Below, piece after piece: positions 1 to 5,574 of a DNA stretch of 5,956 nt. The position numbers were made by a program, and so were the translations under genes. How positions within the stretch are numbered: position 1 is the first letter of the stretch; every line of letters starts with the position of its first letter. The stretch lies in NCBI GenBank assembly GCA_030043455.1, contig JASHXQ010000178.1, positions 1-5,956 on the forward strand, given 5' to 3'. The stretch comes from Nitrososphaerales archaeon. Its GTDB lineage: Archaea; Thermoproteota; Nitrososphaeria; Nitrososphaerales; CADDZS01. The notes below the pieces were generated by a model. It had not been told where the DNA came from and did no database searches. It saw only the letters and a program-made list of their open reading frames with translations.

Positions 1-1
1 A

Positions 2-154
2 CTCTGGAGCCTTGTCTTGATCCTTTTTCTCGTCCCACTGACATTCCAGTTCGCCGCTTTGCAATTCGTTTTTCTTACCGTCCTGGGCTTTACGATTCTC
101 TCTCTATCATTGACGAGGATGGCGAACTATTTTTTCCGGGCTGTGAAGATTTAG
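2..154 (+). CDS. C-terminal end of a membrane protein, start outside the window
   Basis: The frame is open from the left edge to a TAG at 152-154 and gives the last 50 residues of a protein. The visible part is very hydrophobic: residues about 1-18 and 20-37 read as two membrane helices with a short break around Q16-F17 and Q21. They are followed by a short basic tail (LTRMANYFFRAVKI), which would favour a cytoplasmic C-terminus. No catalytic motif is visible and I cannot name the family. It points the same way as the SPFH gene pair downstream. The 141-base gap with its own TATA-like box suggests it is not in the same transcript. That it is a real coding tail is fairly sure; its function is unknown. 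Confidence 0.6.
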   Translation, partial: LWSLVLILFLVPLTFQFAALQFVFLTVLGFTILSLSLTRMANYFFRAVKI

Positions 155-182
155 GGAAAGGGTGCTCCGGATCCATAGTGAG

Positions 183-198
183 TAGACAGCGATGTCTA
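183..198 (+). other. 6-bp hairpin with a GCGA tetraloop
   Basis: TAGACA (183-188) and TGTCTA (193-198) are perfect complements around the loop GCGA (189-192), which fits the stable GNRA class. It lies 29 bases after the stop of the membrane protein and before the promoter of the next gene. It could protect or end the upstream transcript. There is only a short T4 run at 217-220 and no good T-tract directly after the stem, so termination is unproven. Confidence 0.35.
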
Positions 199-247
199 AT
201 GATCGGTTCACTTCATTTTGTGATTTCCCTGCGATCGTATTGAATAA

Positions 248-255
248 GTATATAC
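248..255 (+). promoter_or_regulatory. TATA-like box for the 296-2153 gene pair
   Basis: GTATATAC sits here, preceded by a purine/A-rich GAATAA that could act as a BRE. An archaeal transcript would start about 25 bases on, near 277, leaving a leader of about 20 bases before the ATG at 296. That leader has only a weak AGGT (282-285) as a ribosome site. The spacing fits archaeal promoters, but the box is inferred from sequence alone. Confidence 0.45.
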
Positions 256-295
256 GACATTTCGGCCATTTTTACGATGTTAGGTCTATTTAGTC

Positions 296-892
296 ATGTC
301 AACGCCCCAGCCTGCTACTTCTTCGCCTCCGGATCAGGACGACACCTCGGGAGACAATCCCGATATTCGCCAGCAAGTGGATCAGGGACGAGGGTTTCTC
401 AAGAAACTCCAGATGATGGTCCCGGGCCTCCGAGGCTACAGATCCAAAGAGGACATCCGGGTGGCCGACGACATGCTAAGAAATCAGGTGGCGGACAAGA
501 TCGATCTCGCCAAATCCAATCTGGAAAATGTAAGGAAGCAAATGGTCCTCGCAAGCGATTTCACCAATTTGACTTCCGTAGGGTCTTTGATTTCCCAGTT
601 CCAGCAGTTCAGTGGGGAAGTGCGACATTCCCAACAGGGTTATTCTGGATTTGCGGCTAGTTTTTCCTTTGATGATGCCCGCTTGAATAAGTTGTACGAG
701 TATGATTATGCATTTGTGAATGCTGGTATCGCGCTCCTCAACAACTCGATGCCGCCGATGCTCGCCTATGATCCCTCAAATCCGGCGTCGGTACAGCCGC
801 AATTGCAGAAGCTCCAGAGCTTGGTTTCGGATTTCAAGATAAAGTGGGAACAAAGGATCGAGGCCGTGGAGAACATCCTTCAGGCTCACTAG
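296..892 (+). CDS. conserved helical protein paired with the SPFH zinc-ribbon gene
   Basis: This 198-residue soluble protein has no signal peptide, membrane segment or cysteine cluster. Residues 1-25 are Pro/Ser/Asp-rich and look disordered. Residues about 26-85 form a helical stretch with the sequence VPGLRGYRSKEDIRVADDML at 42-61, which resembles the PG-x-x-GY motif of short proteins I recall beside SPFH zinc-ribbon genes. Residues 121-150 carry FSFDDARLNKLYEYDY, and 166-197 form a final amphipathic helix that may be a coiled coil. The gene ends 37 bases before the SPFH gene on the same strand, so the two are probably cotranscribed from the TATA box near 250. An accessory or partner role for the SPFH protein is inferred from this linkage. 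I do not know its biochemical function. The ATG at 277 opens a different frame and is not used. Confidence 0.8.
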   Translation: MSTPQPATSSPPDQDDTSGDNPDIRQQVDQGRGFLKKLQMMVPGLRGYRSKEDIRVADDMLRNQVADKIDLAKSNLENVRKQMVLASDFTNLTSVGSLISQFQQFSGEVRHSQQGYSGFAASFSFDDARLNKLYEYDYAFVNAGIALLNNSMPPMLAYDPSNPASVQPQLQKLQSLVSDFKIKWEQRIEAVENILQAH

Positions 893-929
893 GCACCATT
901 GCATCTCTGAAAATTAATTGTGATAAAAA

Positions 930-2153
930 ATGGTATTTGGAAAGAAATCCTCCGGTGACACGACCAACACGGCCAACCCCGGATCGGGCGGGAGCGTTAT
1001 GGGCTCTACGACCATTGCCTGGGACGACGCGCAGAAGCAGGGTAACGTCATGTGGAAGGTTCCTCGCTTGATCCGGCTAAATGACAACATCGTCGTGCGA
1101 GAAGACGAGATCGCCGTCTTTTACAGAGACGGAAAGGTTCTCACCTATTTTGATCAGCCAAATCGTTACGCTCTAACTGATTTCAACGCCCCTGTCGTCG
1201 GGAGCTTACTGAAATTCTTCACAGGAGTCCAGCAGCAGGCAGAGGTTTACTACCTGCAAAAGAGGTTCATGGACGGGAAATTTGGATCGACCCAGCCGTA
1301 TCAATTTACTGACGTGACTTTTGGTATCGTTAATCTTCGCGTATTCGGAGAATACCGGTGGCGAGTTTCTTCCCCGGAGAATTTCATCAACCAGTTTGTG
1401 GGGACTTTCAGTGCGGAGACCTCGGCCGATGTGGAAACGAGATTGCGCGAGCAGATGCTGATCCTAGTCTATAACGCGCTGGGGAAGATGAAGGCCCAGG
1501 GCATGAAGGTAACCGACCTCGCGGGAAATCTGACCAATTTAGAGCAGGTGATCCTCGCGACCTCCCCGGATAACTTTGGGCAGTACGGTGTGGAGATCAA
1601 TAAAATTTCTGGACTAACGATCAGCCTTCCAGACGAGGTGCAGAAGGCGATTGATACTCGGTCACAGATGGGAGTTTTGGGTGTCAACTATATGCAATAC
1701 CAGGCAGGTCAGGCGATGACCGAGGCAGCTCGGAACCCCGGTGGAGGGGCCGCAGCTACAGGGGTAGGTCTGGGCGCCGGTGTGGGACTCGGCTACGCCG
1801 TGGGCGGACAATTTGCTCAAGGAATGATGGGAGGCCAGCAGCCCACCAAGACGTGCATCAACTGTGGATCAGTTATCCCGGCGGGAAACGCGTTCTGTCC
1901 CAATTGCGGTGCGAGCCAGACACAAGCCCCGGCCCAAAAGCCTCAAGGTCAGCAGTCTCAGCAACAGCAGACCGGTCAGGCAAAGCAGACATTTTGCGCA
2001 AACTGCGGTACGCCACTGTCGCCTGGACAAAAATTCTGTTCTAACTGCGGAACTCCAGTGGCCCAGGCTTCGGATGAGAAGATCTGTCCCAAGTGTGGGG
2101 CAACGGTTAAGGCATCGATGAAGTTCTGTCCTAATTGTGGTAACCAGTTCTAG
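930..2153 (+). CDS. SPFH-domain protein with three C-terminal zinc ribbons (YdjI-like)
   Basis: The protein has 407 residues. Residues about 25-250 form the SPFH (stomatin/prohibitin/flotillin-like) module, with WKVPRLIRLNDNIVVREDE at 42-60, a VNLRVFGEYRWRV strand at 134-146 and a long helical part at 165-195. A Gly/Ala-rich stretch at 271-303 could touch the membrane or act as a hinge. Three zinc ribbons follow, each CX2C-X10-CX2C: C309/C312/C323/C326, C356/C359/C370/C373 and C386/C389/C400/C403. A Gln-rich linker (329-352) separates the first two. This order matches the family once labelled 'virion core protein', which includes B. subtilis YdjI, implicated in placing PspA at the membrane during envelope stress. 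A scaffold role at the membrane is inferred. There is no N-terminal membrane helix. The ATG at 930 follows GTGAT (920-924), which matches part of the SD consensus. A later ATG at residue 24 is possible but loses little. It forms a unit with the gene ending at 892. Confidence 0.88.
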   Translation: MVFGKKSSGDTTNTANPGSGGSVMGSTTIAWDDAQKQGNVMWKVPRLIRLNDNIVVREDEIAVFYRDGKVLTYFDQPNRYALTDFNAPVVGSLLKFFTGVQQQAEVYYLQKRFMDGKFGSTQPYQFTDVTFGIVNLRVFGEYRWRVSSPENFINQFVGTFSAETSADVETRLREQMLILVYNALGKMKAQGMKVTDLAGNLTNLEQVILATSPDNFGQYGVEINKISGLTISLPDEVQKAIDTRSQMGVLGVNYMQYQAGQAMTEAARNPGGGAAATGVGLGAGVGLGYAVGGQFAQGMMGGQQPTKTCINCGSVIPAGNAFCPNCGASQTQAPAQKPQGQQSQQQQTGQAKQTFCANCGTPLSPGQKFCSNCGTPVAQASDEKICPKCGATVKASMKFCPNCGNQF

Positions 2154-2231
2154 CCTTCGGGCGTCCACACCTCGATTCATCGATGAAGGCAAGGATCTTT
2201 CCACCCCCAAGAATGTTTTTGTCGCGGGCAG

Positions 2232-2295
2232 TTCTTCAGGCTGATTAGCTGCGAATAACCTCTGGCAATATGTGCTTCGCGAATAATCTGAAGAA
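2232..2295. repeat. long bulged inverted repeat (possible structured RNA)
   Basis: The gap 2154-2357 holds no gene that I can support. In it, TTCTTCAG (2232-2239) pairs with CTGAAGAA (2288-2295), ATTA (2244-2247) with TAAT (2284-2287), and GCGAA (2251-2255) with TTCGC (2276-2280). This gives 17 nested pairs separated by a 4-base bulge and a 3x3 internal loop, closing a 20-base loop. GCGAATAA also occurs twice directly (2251-2258 and 2279-2286). It lies 78 bases after the SPFH stop, past a T5 run (2216-2220) that may end that transcript. It could be a 3' UTR element, a small RNA or a decayed repeat. Confidence 0.35.
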
Positions 2296-2357
2296 AGTTC
2301 ACGAGATGGAATAAGGACCCAAGATCGATATTTAGAGCGTCTACCGGACGGGGGTCT

Positions 2358-2519
2358 CTAGACCAGCTCACTCTGGCCGAGCGCCTCAAACTCGTAGCAA
2401 GTGTTGCACTCCAAGTCGAAACGATCGGTGCGCTCGTTCAACCGGAAATATCCGGTCTCGCGAGAGCTAATCTCGCGGCCGCACCGGACGCATCGGTTCA
2501 GCGACACTACCATGTTCAT
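2358..2519 (-). CDS. small 53-residue zinc-binding protein with two CX2C pairs
   Basis: Read on the minus strand from ATG at 2519-2517 to TAG at 2360-2358, this frame gives 53 residues. C10-V-R-C13 and C38-N-T-C41 frame a polar middle with GYFRLNERTDRFDLEC (23-38). The spacing CX2C-X24-CX2C and the strand-rich middle fit a small zinc ribbon or beta-hairpin zinc finger. After C41 comes an acidic tail (EFEALGQSELV). A second ATG at residue 3 is an equally good start. The frame stays open upstream to a stop at 2582-2580, but I see no ATG, GTG or TTG there. The clean cysteine pattern and absence of low complexity argue for a real gene despite its size. It is transcribed away from the DUF72 gene and towards the SPFH gene. 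Function unknown; a nucleic-acid or protein-binding role is a guess from the fold type. Confidence 0.72.
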   Translation of the reverse strand: MNMVVSLNRCVRCGREISSRETGYFRLNERTDRFDLECNTCYEFEALGQSELV

Positions 2520-2579
2520 ATGGCCAGAGCTTAGGGCGGAAAAACCGATTAATGTCTTTACTATTAATTGTCCCAGTTT

Positions 2580-2587
2580 CTATATAG
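2580..2587 (-). promoter_or_regulatory. TATA-like box for the small zinc protein
   Basis: CTATATAG is a palindrome, so its direction is set only by context. On the minus strand, a start about 25 bases on would fall near 2558, giving a leader of about 40 bases to the ATG at 2519. The predicted start lies inside a pair of ATTAAT sites (2548-2553 and 2563-2568) that could be an operator. No SD is obvious before the ATG. Confidence 0.4.
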
Positions 2588-2638
2588 CGCTCTATCGAAT
2601 ATTTTGAAAACTGATTGCCTCAAGCTGGGTGAAGAAAC

Positions 2639-2674
2639 TTCTAGATCATTCGGCGAATATTGACTGTTCTAGAT
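2639..2674. repeat. paired TTCTAGAT repeats around a palindrome, candidate operator
   Basis: TTCTAGAT occurs at 2639-2646 and again at 2667-2674, 28 bases apart. Between them lies the near-perfect palindrome ATTCG-G-CGAAT (2648-2658). CGAATATT, which overlaps the palindrome at 2654-2661, is also found at 2596-2603. The cluster is midway in the divergent gap between the small zinc protein and the DUF72 gene, where regulator sites are expected. The protein that would bind is not known, and short repeats can arise by chance in A+T-rich DNA. Confidence 0.35.
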
Positions 2675-2721
2675 TAGGCGAGCGATGTTTTTTTGATATT
2701 GTCATCCGTTCGTTGATGGCG

Positions 2722-2732
2722 AAAGCTAAATA
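2722..2732 (+). promoter_or_regulatory. TATA-like box for the DUF72 gene
   Basis: AAAGCTAAATA lies here in an A-rich stretch. A start about 25-28 bases on would fall near 2753-2757. That would put the TTG at 2753 at or before the transcript start and leave a leader of about 30 bases for the TTG at 2786. This is one reason for preferring the later start. The box is a weak match. Confidence 0.3.
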
Positions 2733-2785
2733 GAAGAAATGCCTCTGAAATTTTGATTTCGGCCAGTGTTGGGAGAAGGAAGAGC

Positions 2786-3640
2786 TTGAGCAACTCATCC
2801 GTTCAGGACAACATACTACTGGGAACTTCCGGGTGGTCGTACAAAGAGTGGGAGAAAGTTTTCTATCCAGATTCCAAGACTCCAAAGCTTTCCTATTATT
2901 CCTCGATTTTTCCCACTGCTGAGATTGATTCATCGTTTTACGCGTATCCCAATAGAGGGCTAGTGACCGGATGGGCGAGAAACACCCCGCCCAACTTTCA
3001 ATTTTCCGCGAAGATTCCCAAGGTGATCACTCACGACAAAAAGCTAGACCTTGAGCAAGGCGTGGAGCTAGATCTCGAAAAATTCACCGACGTACTTGCT
3101 CCCCTAAAGGATGCCAAGAAACTCGGGCCTCTACTGATTCAGTTGCCTCCTAGTTTTACTTTCAGAGAGATTGATAGACTGGGAGCTTTCTGCGAAATAC
3201 TGCCCAAGGATTACTCGTTTGCCGTGGAGTTCCGACATCTTTCTTGGCTCGAAGATCCGCGGAGTGTGGACGGACTTCTGCGCAAGTACAAAGTCGCCAC
3301 TACTATCGTGGACGAGCCATTGCTTCCAATCGATCTGAGTACTACAACTGATTTCGCCTTCGTAAGATGGCACGGAAAGGGACGGAGAGTATGGTACAAT
3401 TACGAATACCCCTCCGAGGAACTCGATCCTTGGATCGGCAGGGTTAAAGATGTTTCAAAGAAAGTCAAAAAAGTCTATGGTTACTTCAACAATCACTTTC
3501 ACGGGTCAGCTGTCTTCAATTCTCTGGAAATGTTAGAGAAGCTCGCCCTCGCGAGCACTACCCAAAAAGAAACTTTGGATCGAATGATCAAGGTCAGATC
3601 AGGGGAGATGAATTTGGAGGGGCAAACGACCCTTTTATGA
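2786..3640 (+). CDS. DUF72 / YecE-family TIM-barrel protein
   Basis: From TTG 2786 the protein has 284 residues. Family marks run in order: GTSGWSY (13-19), EIDSSFY (46-52), the AKIPK strand (75-79), LLIQLPP (116-122), VEFRHLSW (147-154), VRWHG (193-197) and YFNNHFHGSAVFNS (233-246). These are hallmarks of DUF72 (YecE), a predicted TIM barrel whose conserved Glu, Arg, His and Asn line the pocket; its reaction is not established. It looks intact, soluble and cytoplasmic. The frame has no early ATG. TTG 2786 has purine-rich GGAGAAGGA (2772-2780) before it and leaves 12 residues ahead of GTSGWSY, a usual lead for the family. TTG 2753 would add 11 residues (295 in all) but has no SD. The exporter gene starts 83 bases after the stop, so the two may share a transcript. 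Confidence 0.9.
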   Translation: MSNSSVQDNILLGTSGWSYKEWEKVFYPDSKTPKLSYYSSIFPTAEIDSSFYAYPNRGLVTGWARNTPPNFQFSAKIPKVITHDKKLDLEQGVELDLEKFTDVLAPLKDAKKLGPLLIQLPPSFTFREIDRLGAFCEILPKDYSFAVEFRHLSWLEDPRSVDGLLRKYKVATTIVDEPLLPIDLSTTTDFAFVRWHGKGRRVWYNYEYPSEELDPWIGRVKDVSKKVKKVYGYFNNHFHGSAVFNSLEMLEKLALASTTQKETLDRMIKVRSGEMNLEGQTTLL

Positions 3641-3655
3641 TCTGTTCATCTCCTC
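3602..3655 (+). promoter_or_regulatory. stem-loop spanning the DUF72 stop codon
   Basis: GGGGAGATGA (3602-3611) pairs with TCATCTCCTC (3646-3655) over 10 positions, with one G-U at 3603/3654. The 34-base loop contains the TGA stop (3638-3640) and a small inner pairing, AGGG (3618-3621) with CCCT (3630-3633). No T-tract follows, so it is not a typical terminator. It may slow the ribosome, protect the transcript end or act with the hairpin at 3686-3712. A purine/pyrimidine bias of the region could produce some of this pairing by chance. Confidence 0.4.
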
Positions 3656-3685
3656 ACTGAAAGCTTAATCAAATTCAAAAACTAC

Positions 3686-3712
3686 CCTCCTTTCTCGAAT
3701 CAGAACAGGAGG
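3686..3712 (+). promoter_or_regulatory. hairpin that buries the exporter's Shine-Dalgarno sequence
   Basis: CCTCCTTTCT (3686-3695) pairs with AGAA (3702-3705) and AGGAGG (3707-3712). This gives 10 Watson-Crick pairs, one bulged C (3706) and a 6-base loop CGAATC. The AGGAGG is a full consensus SD, 11 bases before the TTG start at 3724; an overlapping GGAAAGG (3711-3717) sits closer. When folded, the SD would be hidden. An upstream GGAGGG (3616-3621) is a perfect match to CCCTCC (3685-3690) and could open the hairpin. The pairing is read directly from the sequence; its regulatory role is inferred. Confidence 0.5.
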
Positions 3713-3723
3713 AAAGGCATTTT

Positions 3724-5181
3724 TTGGAATACAAATGGAGAGCACTTTCGGTTACTTCAGTCGGCGCGCTCATGGCTGCCGTCGACAGTACGGTAGTGTT
3801 GCTCGCTCTCTTTCCGATGGCCTCGGATCTTCACTCGGATTTTGTCACGATGATCTGGGTCATCATAGCCTATCTGCTCGTAAACACCGCTCTCGTACTC
3901 AGTTTCGGCCGGTTGGCCGACATGTACGGGAGGAAGCTGATGTACAACATTGGCTTCGTTGTCTTCACGATTGGCTCCGCACTCTGTGGCTTTGCTCCCA
4001 ACGGCCTCTCGCTTGTGGGCTTTCGGGTGGTCCAAGGTCTCGGGGCTGCGCTGCTTACTTCCAATTCCTTCGCGATTCTTTCAGAAGCCTTTCCACGCAA
4101 CGAGACTGGCCGGGCTTTTGGCCTGATGAGCATTGTCTGGGGGGTCGGGTCAGTAGTCGGAATCCTACTCGGGGGAGTTATCATCACCTATACTACCTGG
4201 CGGCTGATCTTCTTGATCAACGTGCCGATCGGGATCATCGCCACCATTCTAGCGTACAAAGTGCTGCGTAAGATTCCCCCTCAAGGCAAAAGAGGATCTT
4301 TCGACCTGCCTGCCGCAGTTACCTTCACGGCGGGCCTTCTTTCTCTTCTTTTGGGCGTGTCCTGGGGTCTGCTCTATTCGTGGCATGACGCGGTGACGCT
4401 GGGAGCTCTCGCCCTCTCTCCAGTGTTCTTCGGAGTATTTGTCCTGTGGGAGACTAAATATAGCAAGAGTCCGATCTTGGATTTCGAGTTTTTCAGGAAT
4501 CGGAATTTCACATTCTCCGTAGTCGCGGCCTTTCTACAATTTCTCGCGATCTTCAGCGTGAACTTTCTGCTGATCTTCTACTTTGAGGGAGTCAGTGGTC
4601 TCTCGGCGCTCGAGGCTTCGTATCTTATCATTCCCTTCGCGGCGGCTTCTGCGATCGTGGGACCAATTGGAGGAGCTCTCTCCGACAAGGTTGGGTTTAG
4701 AGCGATCTCCGCAATTGGCCTCGCTCTGACAGGAGTCGCACTCTTTCTATTTACCCGACTTACGGTTAGCACACCACTAGTAGAGATTGGTGCCATCGAA
4801 ACTCTCTCCGGGGTCGGCCTCGCCTTTTTCTGGCCGTCTAACACCAGCGCCATCATGTCTTCCACTCCTCCCGCGAAATTCGGAGTGGGGTCGGGGATCA
4901 TGAATACTTTCAGAAACACAGGGATGATCCTGAGTTTTGCTCTTTCGCTAACTGCAGCTACCTCGGTCATTCCACCGGCGGTTGTCTATTCGCTCTTCAT
5001 CGGCAACCTTAGCGGAAAGCTTTCTCCGGCTCTTGCAAACTCTTACCTTTCCGGCGAAAGTTTTGCTTTCGAGATCTCGACCGGGATCATTCTGCTGGGC
5101 TTGGTTTTTGCAAGCCTCGCGGGACGCAAGAAATCGATCCCCCAGCCGCAAGGAGAGCCCGTGAAGGCAACGACAGCTTGA
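3724..5181 (+). CDS. DHA2-type MFS exporter (EmrB/QacA-like, 14 helices)
   Basis: This 485-residue inner-membrane transporter probably exports a drug or metabolite in exchange for protons; the substrate cannot be read from sequence. Helix 1 carries the conserved Asp of motif D1 (AAVDSTVV, D21). Motif A is GRLADMYGRK (62-71) after helix 2, and motif B is GFRVVQGLGAAL (99-110, R101) in helix 4. Helix 5 holds the motif C region, VGSVVGILLGG (141-151). WRLIFLINVPIG (159-170) is typical of the DHA2 group. A second-half motif A-like loop, GGALSDKVGFR, is at 316-326. The length and about 14 hydrophobic spans fit the 14-helix family, and it looks intact. Motif C lacks the usual Pro (I147 where GPxxGG is expected). 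The start is TTG with a consensus SD that lies in a hairpin. An ATG at 3735 is in another frame. No regulator gene adjoins it. Confidence 0.92.
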   Translation: MEYKWRALSVTSVGALMAAVDSTVVLLALFPMASDLHSDFVTMIWVIIAYLLVNTALVLSFGRLADMYGRKLMYNIGFVVFTIGSALCGFAPNGLSLVGFRVVQGLGAALLTSNSFAILSEAFPRNETGRAFGLMSIVWGVGSVVGILLGGVIITYTTWRLIFLINVPIGIIATILAYKVLRKIPPQGKRGSFDLPAAVTFTAGLLSLLLGVSWGLLYSWHDAVTLGALALSPVFFGVFVLWETKYSKSPILDFEFFRNRNFTFSVVAAFLQFLAIFSVNFLLIFYFEGVSGLSALEASYLIIPFAAASAIVGPIGGALSDKVGFRAISAIGLALTGVALFLFTRLTVSTPLVEIGAIETLSGVGLAFFWPSNTSAIMSSTPPAKFGVGSGIMNTFRNTGMILSFALSLTAATSVIPPAVVYSLFIGNLSGKLSPALANSYLSGESFAFEISTGIILLGLVFASLAGRKKSIPQPQGEPVKATTA

Positions 5182-5230
5182 GAGGCTTCACAATGATTCA
5201 CACCTAAAGATTAGATCGAATAGACCCTCC

Positions 5231-5243
5231 ATAAGATAAATAT
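5231..5243 (+). promoter_or_regulatory. TATA-like box for the zinc-knuckle-like gene
   Basis: ATAAGATAAATAT sits 50 bases after the exporter stop. A start about 25 bases past its centre falls near 5263, leaving a leader of about 15 bases before ATG 5278, with no SD. That is consistent with a nearly leaderless archaeal message and with this gene being transcribed separately from the exporter. Confidence 0.45.
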
Positions 5244-5277
5244 CCAAATTTGACGTTTGCTTCAGACCAATCGTCGA

Positions 5278-5574
5278 ATGACCGACTCTCACTCCAAAGA
5301 CTCCAAGCTGGCCTCTCAAAGCACTATTACTGAAGAGGAGCGTGAGAGAAAAAAGCGCAAACTTTTGCTCGAATGGCAAAAGCTGGAGAGCACCAAATCC
5401 ATCAAGACAGAACTAGACGATTTCATCGACCGGGAGACCCGCTCTATAGGACGGAGGTTAGAGTCTCAGGCGGAACTGTATTCTCCAAAATGCATCACCT
5501 GTGGCGGCGTCGGGAGGCATCTCAGGGTGGACTGCGCCGGTGTAAACTGGACCAGAGTTGTCCAAGCTTCCTGA
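5278..5574 (+). CDS. small charged helical protein with a C-terminal zinc-knuckle-like motif
   Basis: From ATG 5278 the protein has 98 residues. Residues 1-16 are Ser/Lys-rich. Residues 18-68 are dense in Glu, Arg, Lys and Leu and should form one or two long helices, perhaps a coiled coil, with ERERKKRK at 21-28 as a strongly basic patch. The tail has C72-I-T-C75-G-G-V-G-R-H81-L-R-V-D-C86, that is CX2C-X5-H-X4-C. This is one residue longer than the CX2C-X4-H-X4-C zinc knuckle and keeps its two glycines. The protein ends 12 residues later. A TTG at 5257 would add seven residues but would lie before the transcript start predicted from the TATA box. I do not recognise the family; nucleic-acid binding is a guess from the basic patch and knuckle. 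A real gene is likely, given the codon-level motif and its own promoter-like site. Confidence 0.65.
   Translation: MTDSHSKDSKLASQSTITEEERERKKRKLLLEWQKLESTKSIKTELDDFIDRETRSIGRRLESQAELYSPKCITCGGVGRHLRVDCAGVNWTRVVQAS

Noticed and set aside
277..660. 127-residue frame beginning before the 198-residue gene
   Set aside because: It overlaps the 296-892 gene in another frame, is rich in Gly, Arg and Ser, and lacks any recognisable motif. The 296 frame has a coherent protein and conserved-looking sequence.
2176..2187. TTCATCGATGAA palindrome just after the SPFH gene
   Set aside because: A perfect 12-base palindrome leaves no loop for RNA, no T-tract follows directly and no second copy is visible. 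It could be a chance site.
2177..2389. 70-residue minus-strand frame
   Set aside because: It needs a TTG start inside the small zinc gene in another frame, shows no motif and runs through the bulged inverted repeat.
2401..2607. 68-residue plus-strand frame
   Set aside because: It lies opposite the minus-strand gene with two CX2C pairs and shows no domain. Its Arg/Ser-rich content looks like the complement of that gene.
3735..4271. 178-residue frame overlapping the exporter start
   Set aside because: It is an out-of-frame reading of the MFS gene, rich in His, Arg, Ser and Cys, with no domain. The MFS frame shows all family motifs.
5161..5191. GTGAAG / CTTCAC hairpin at the exporter stop
   Set aside because: Only six pairs with a 19-base loop and no T-tract after it, so it is too weak to call a terminator.
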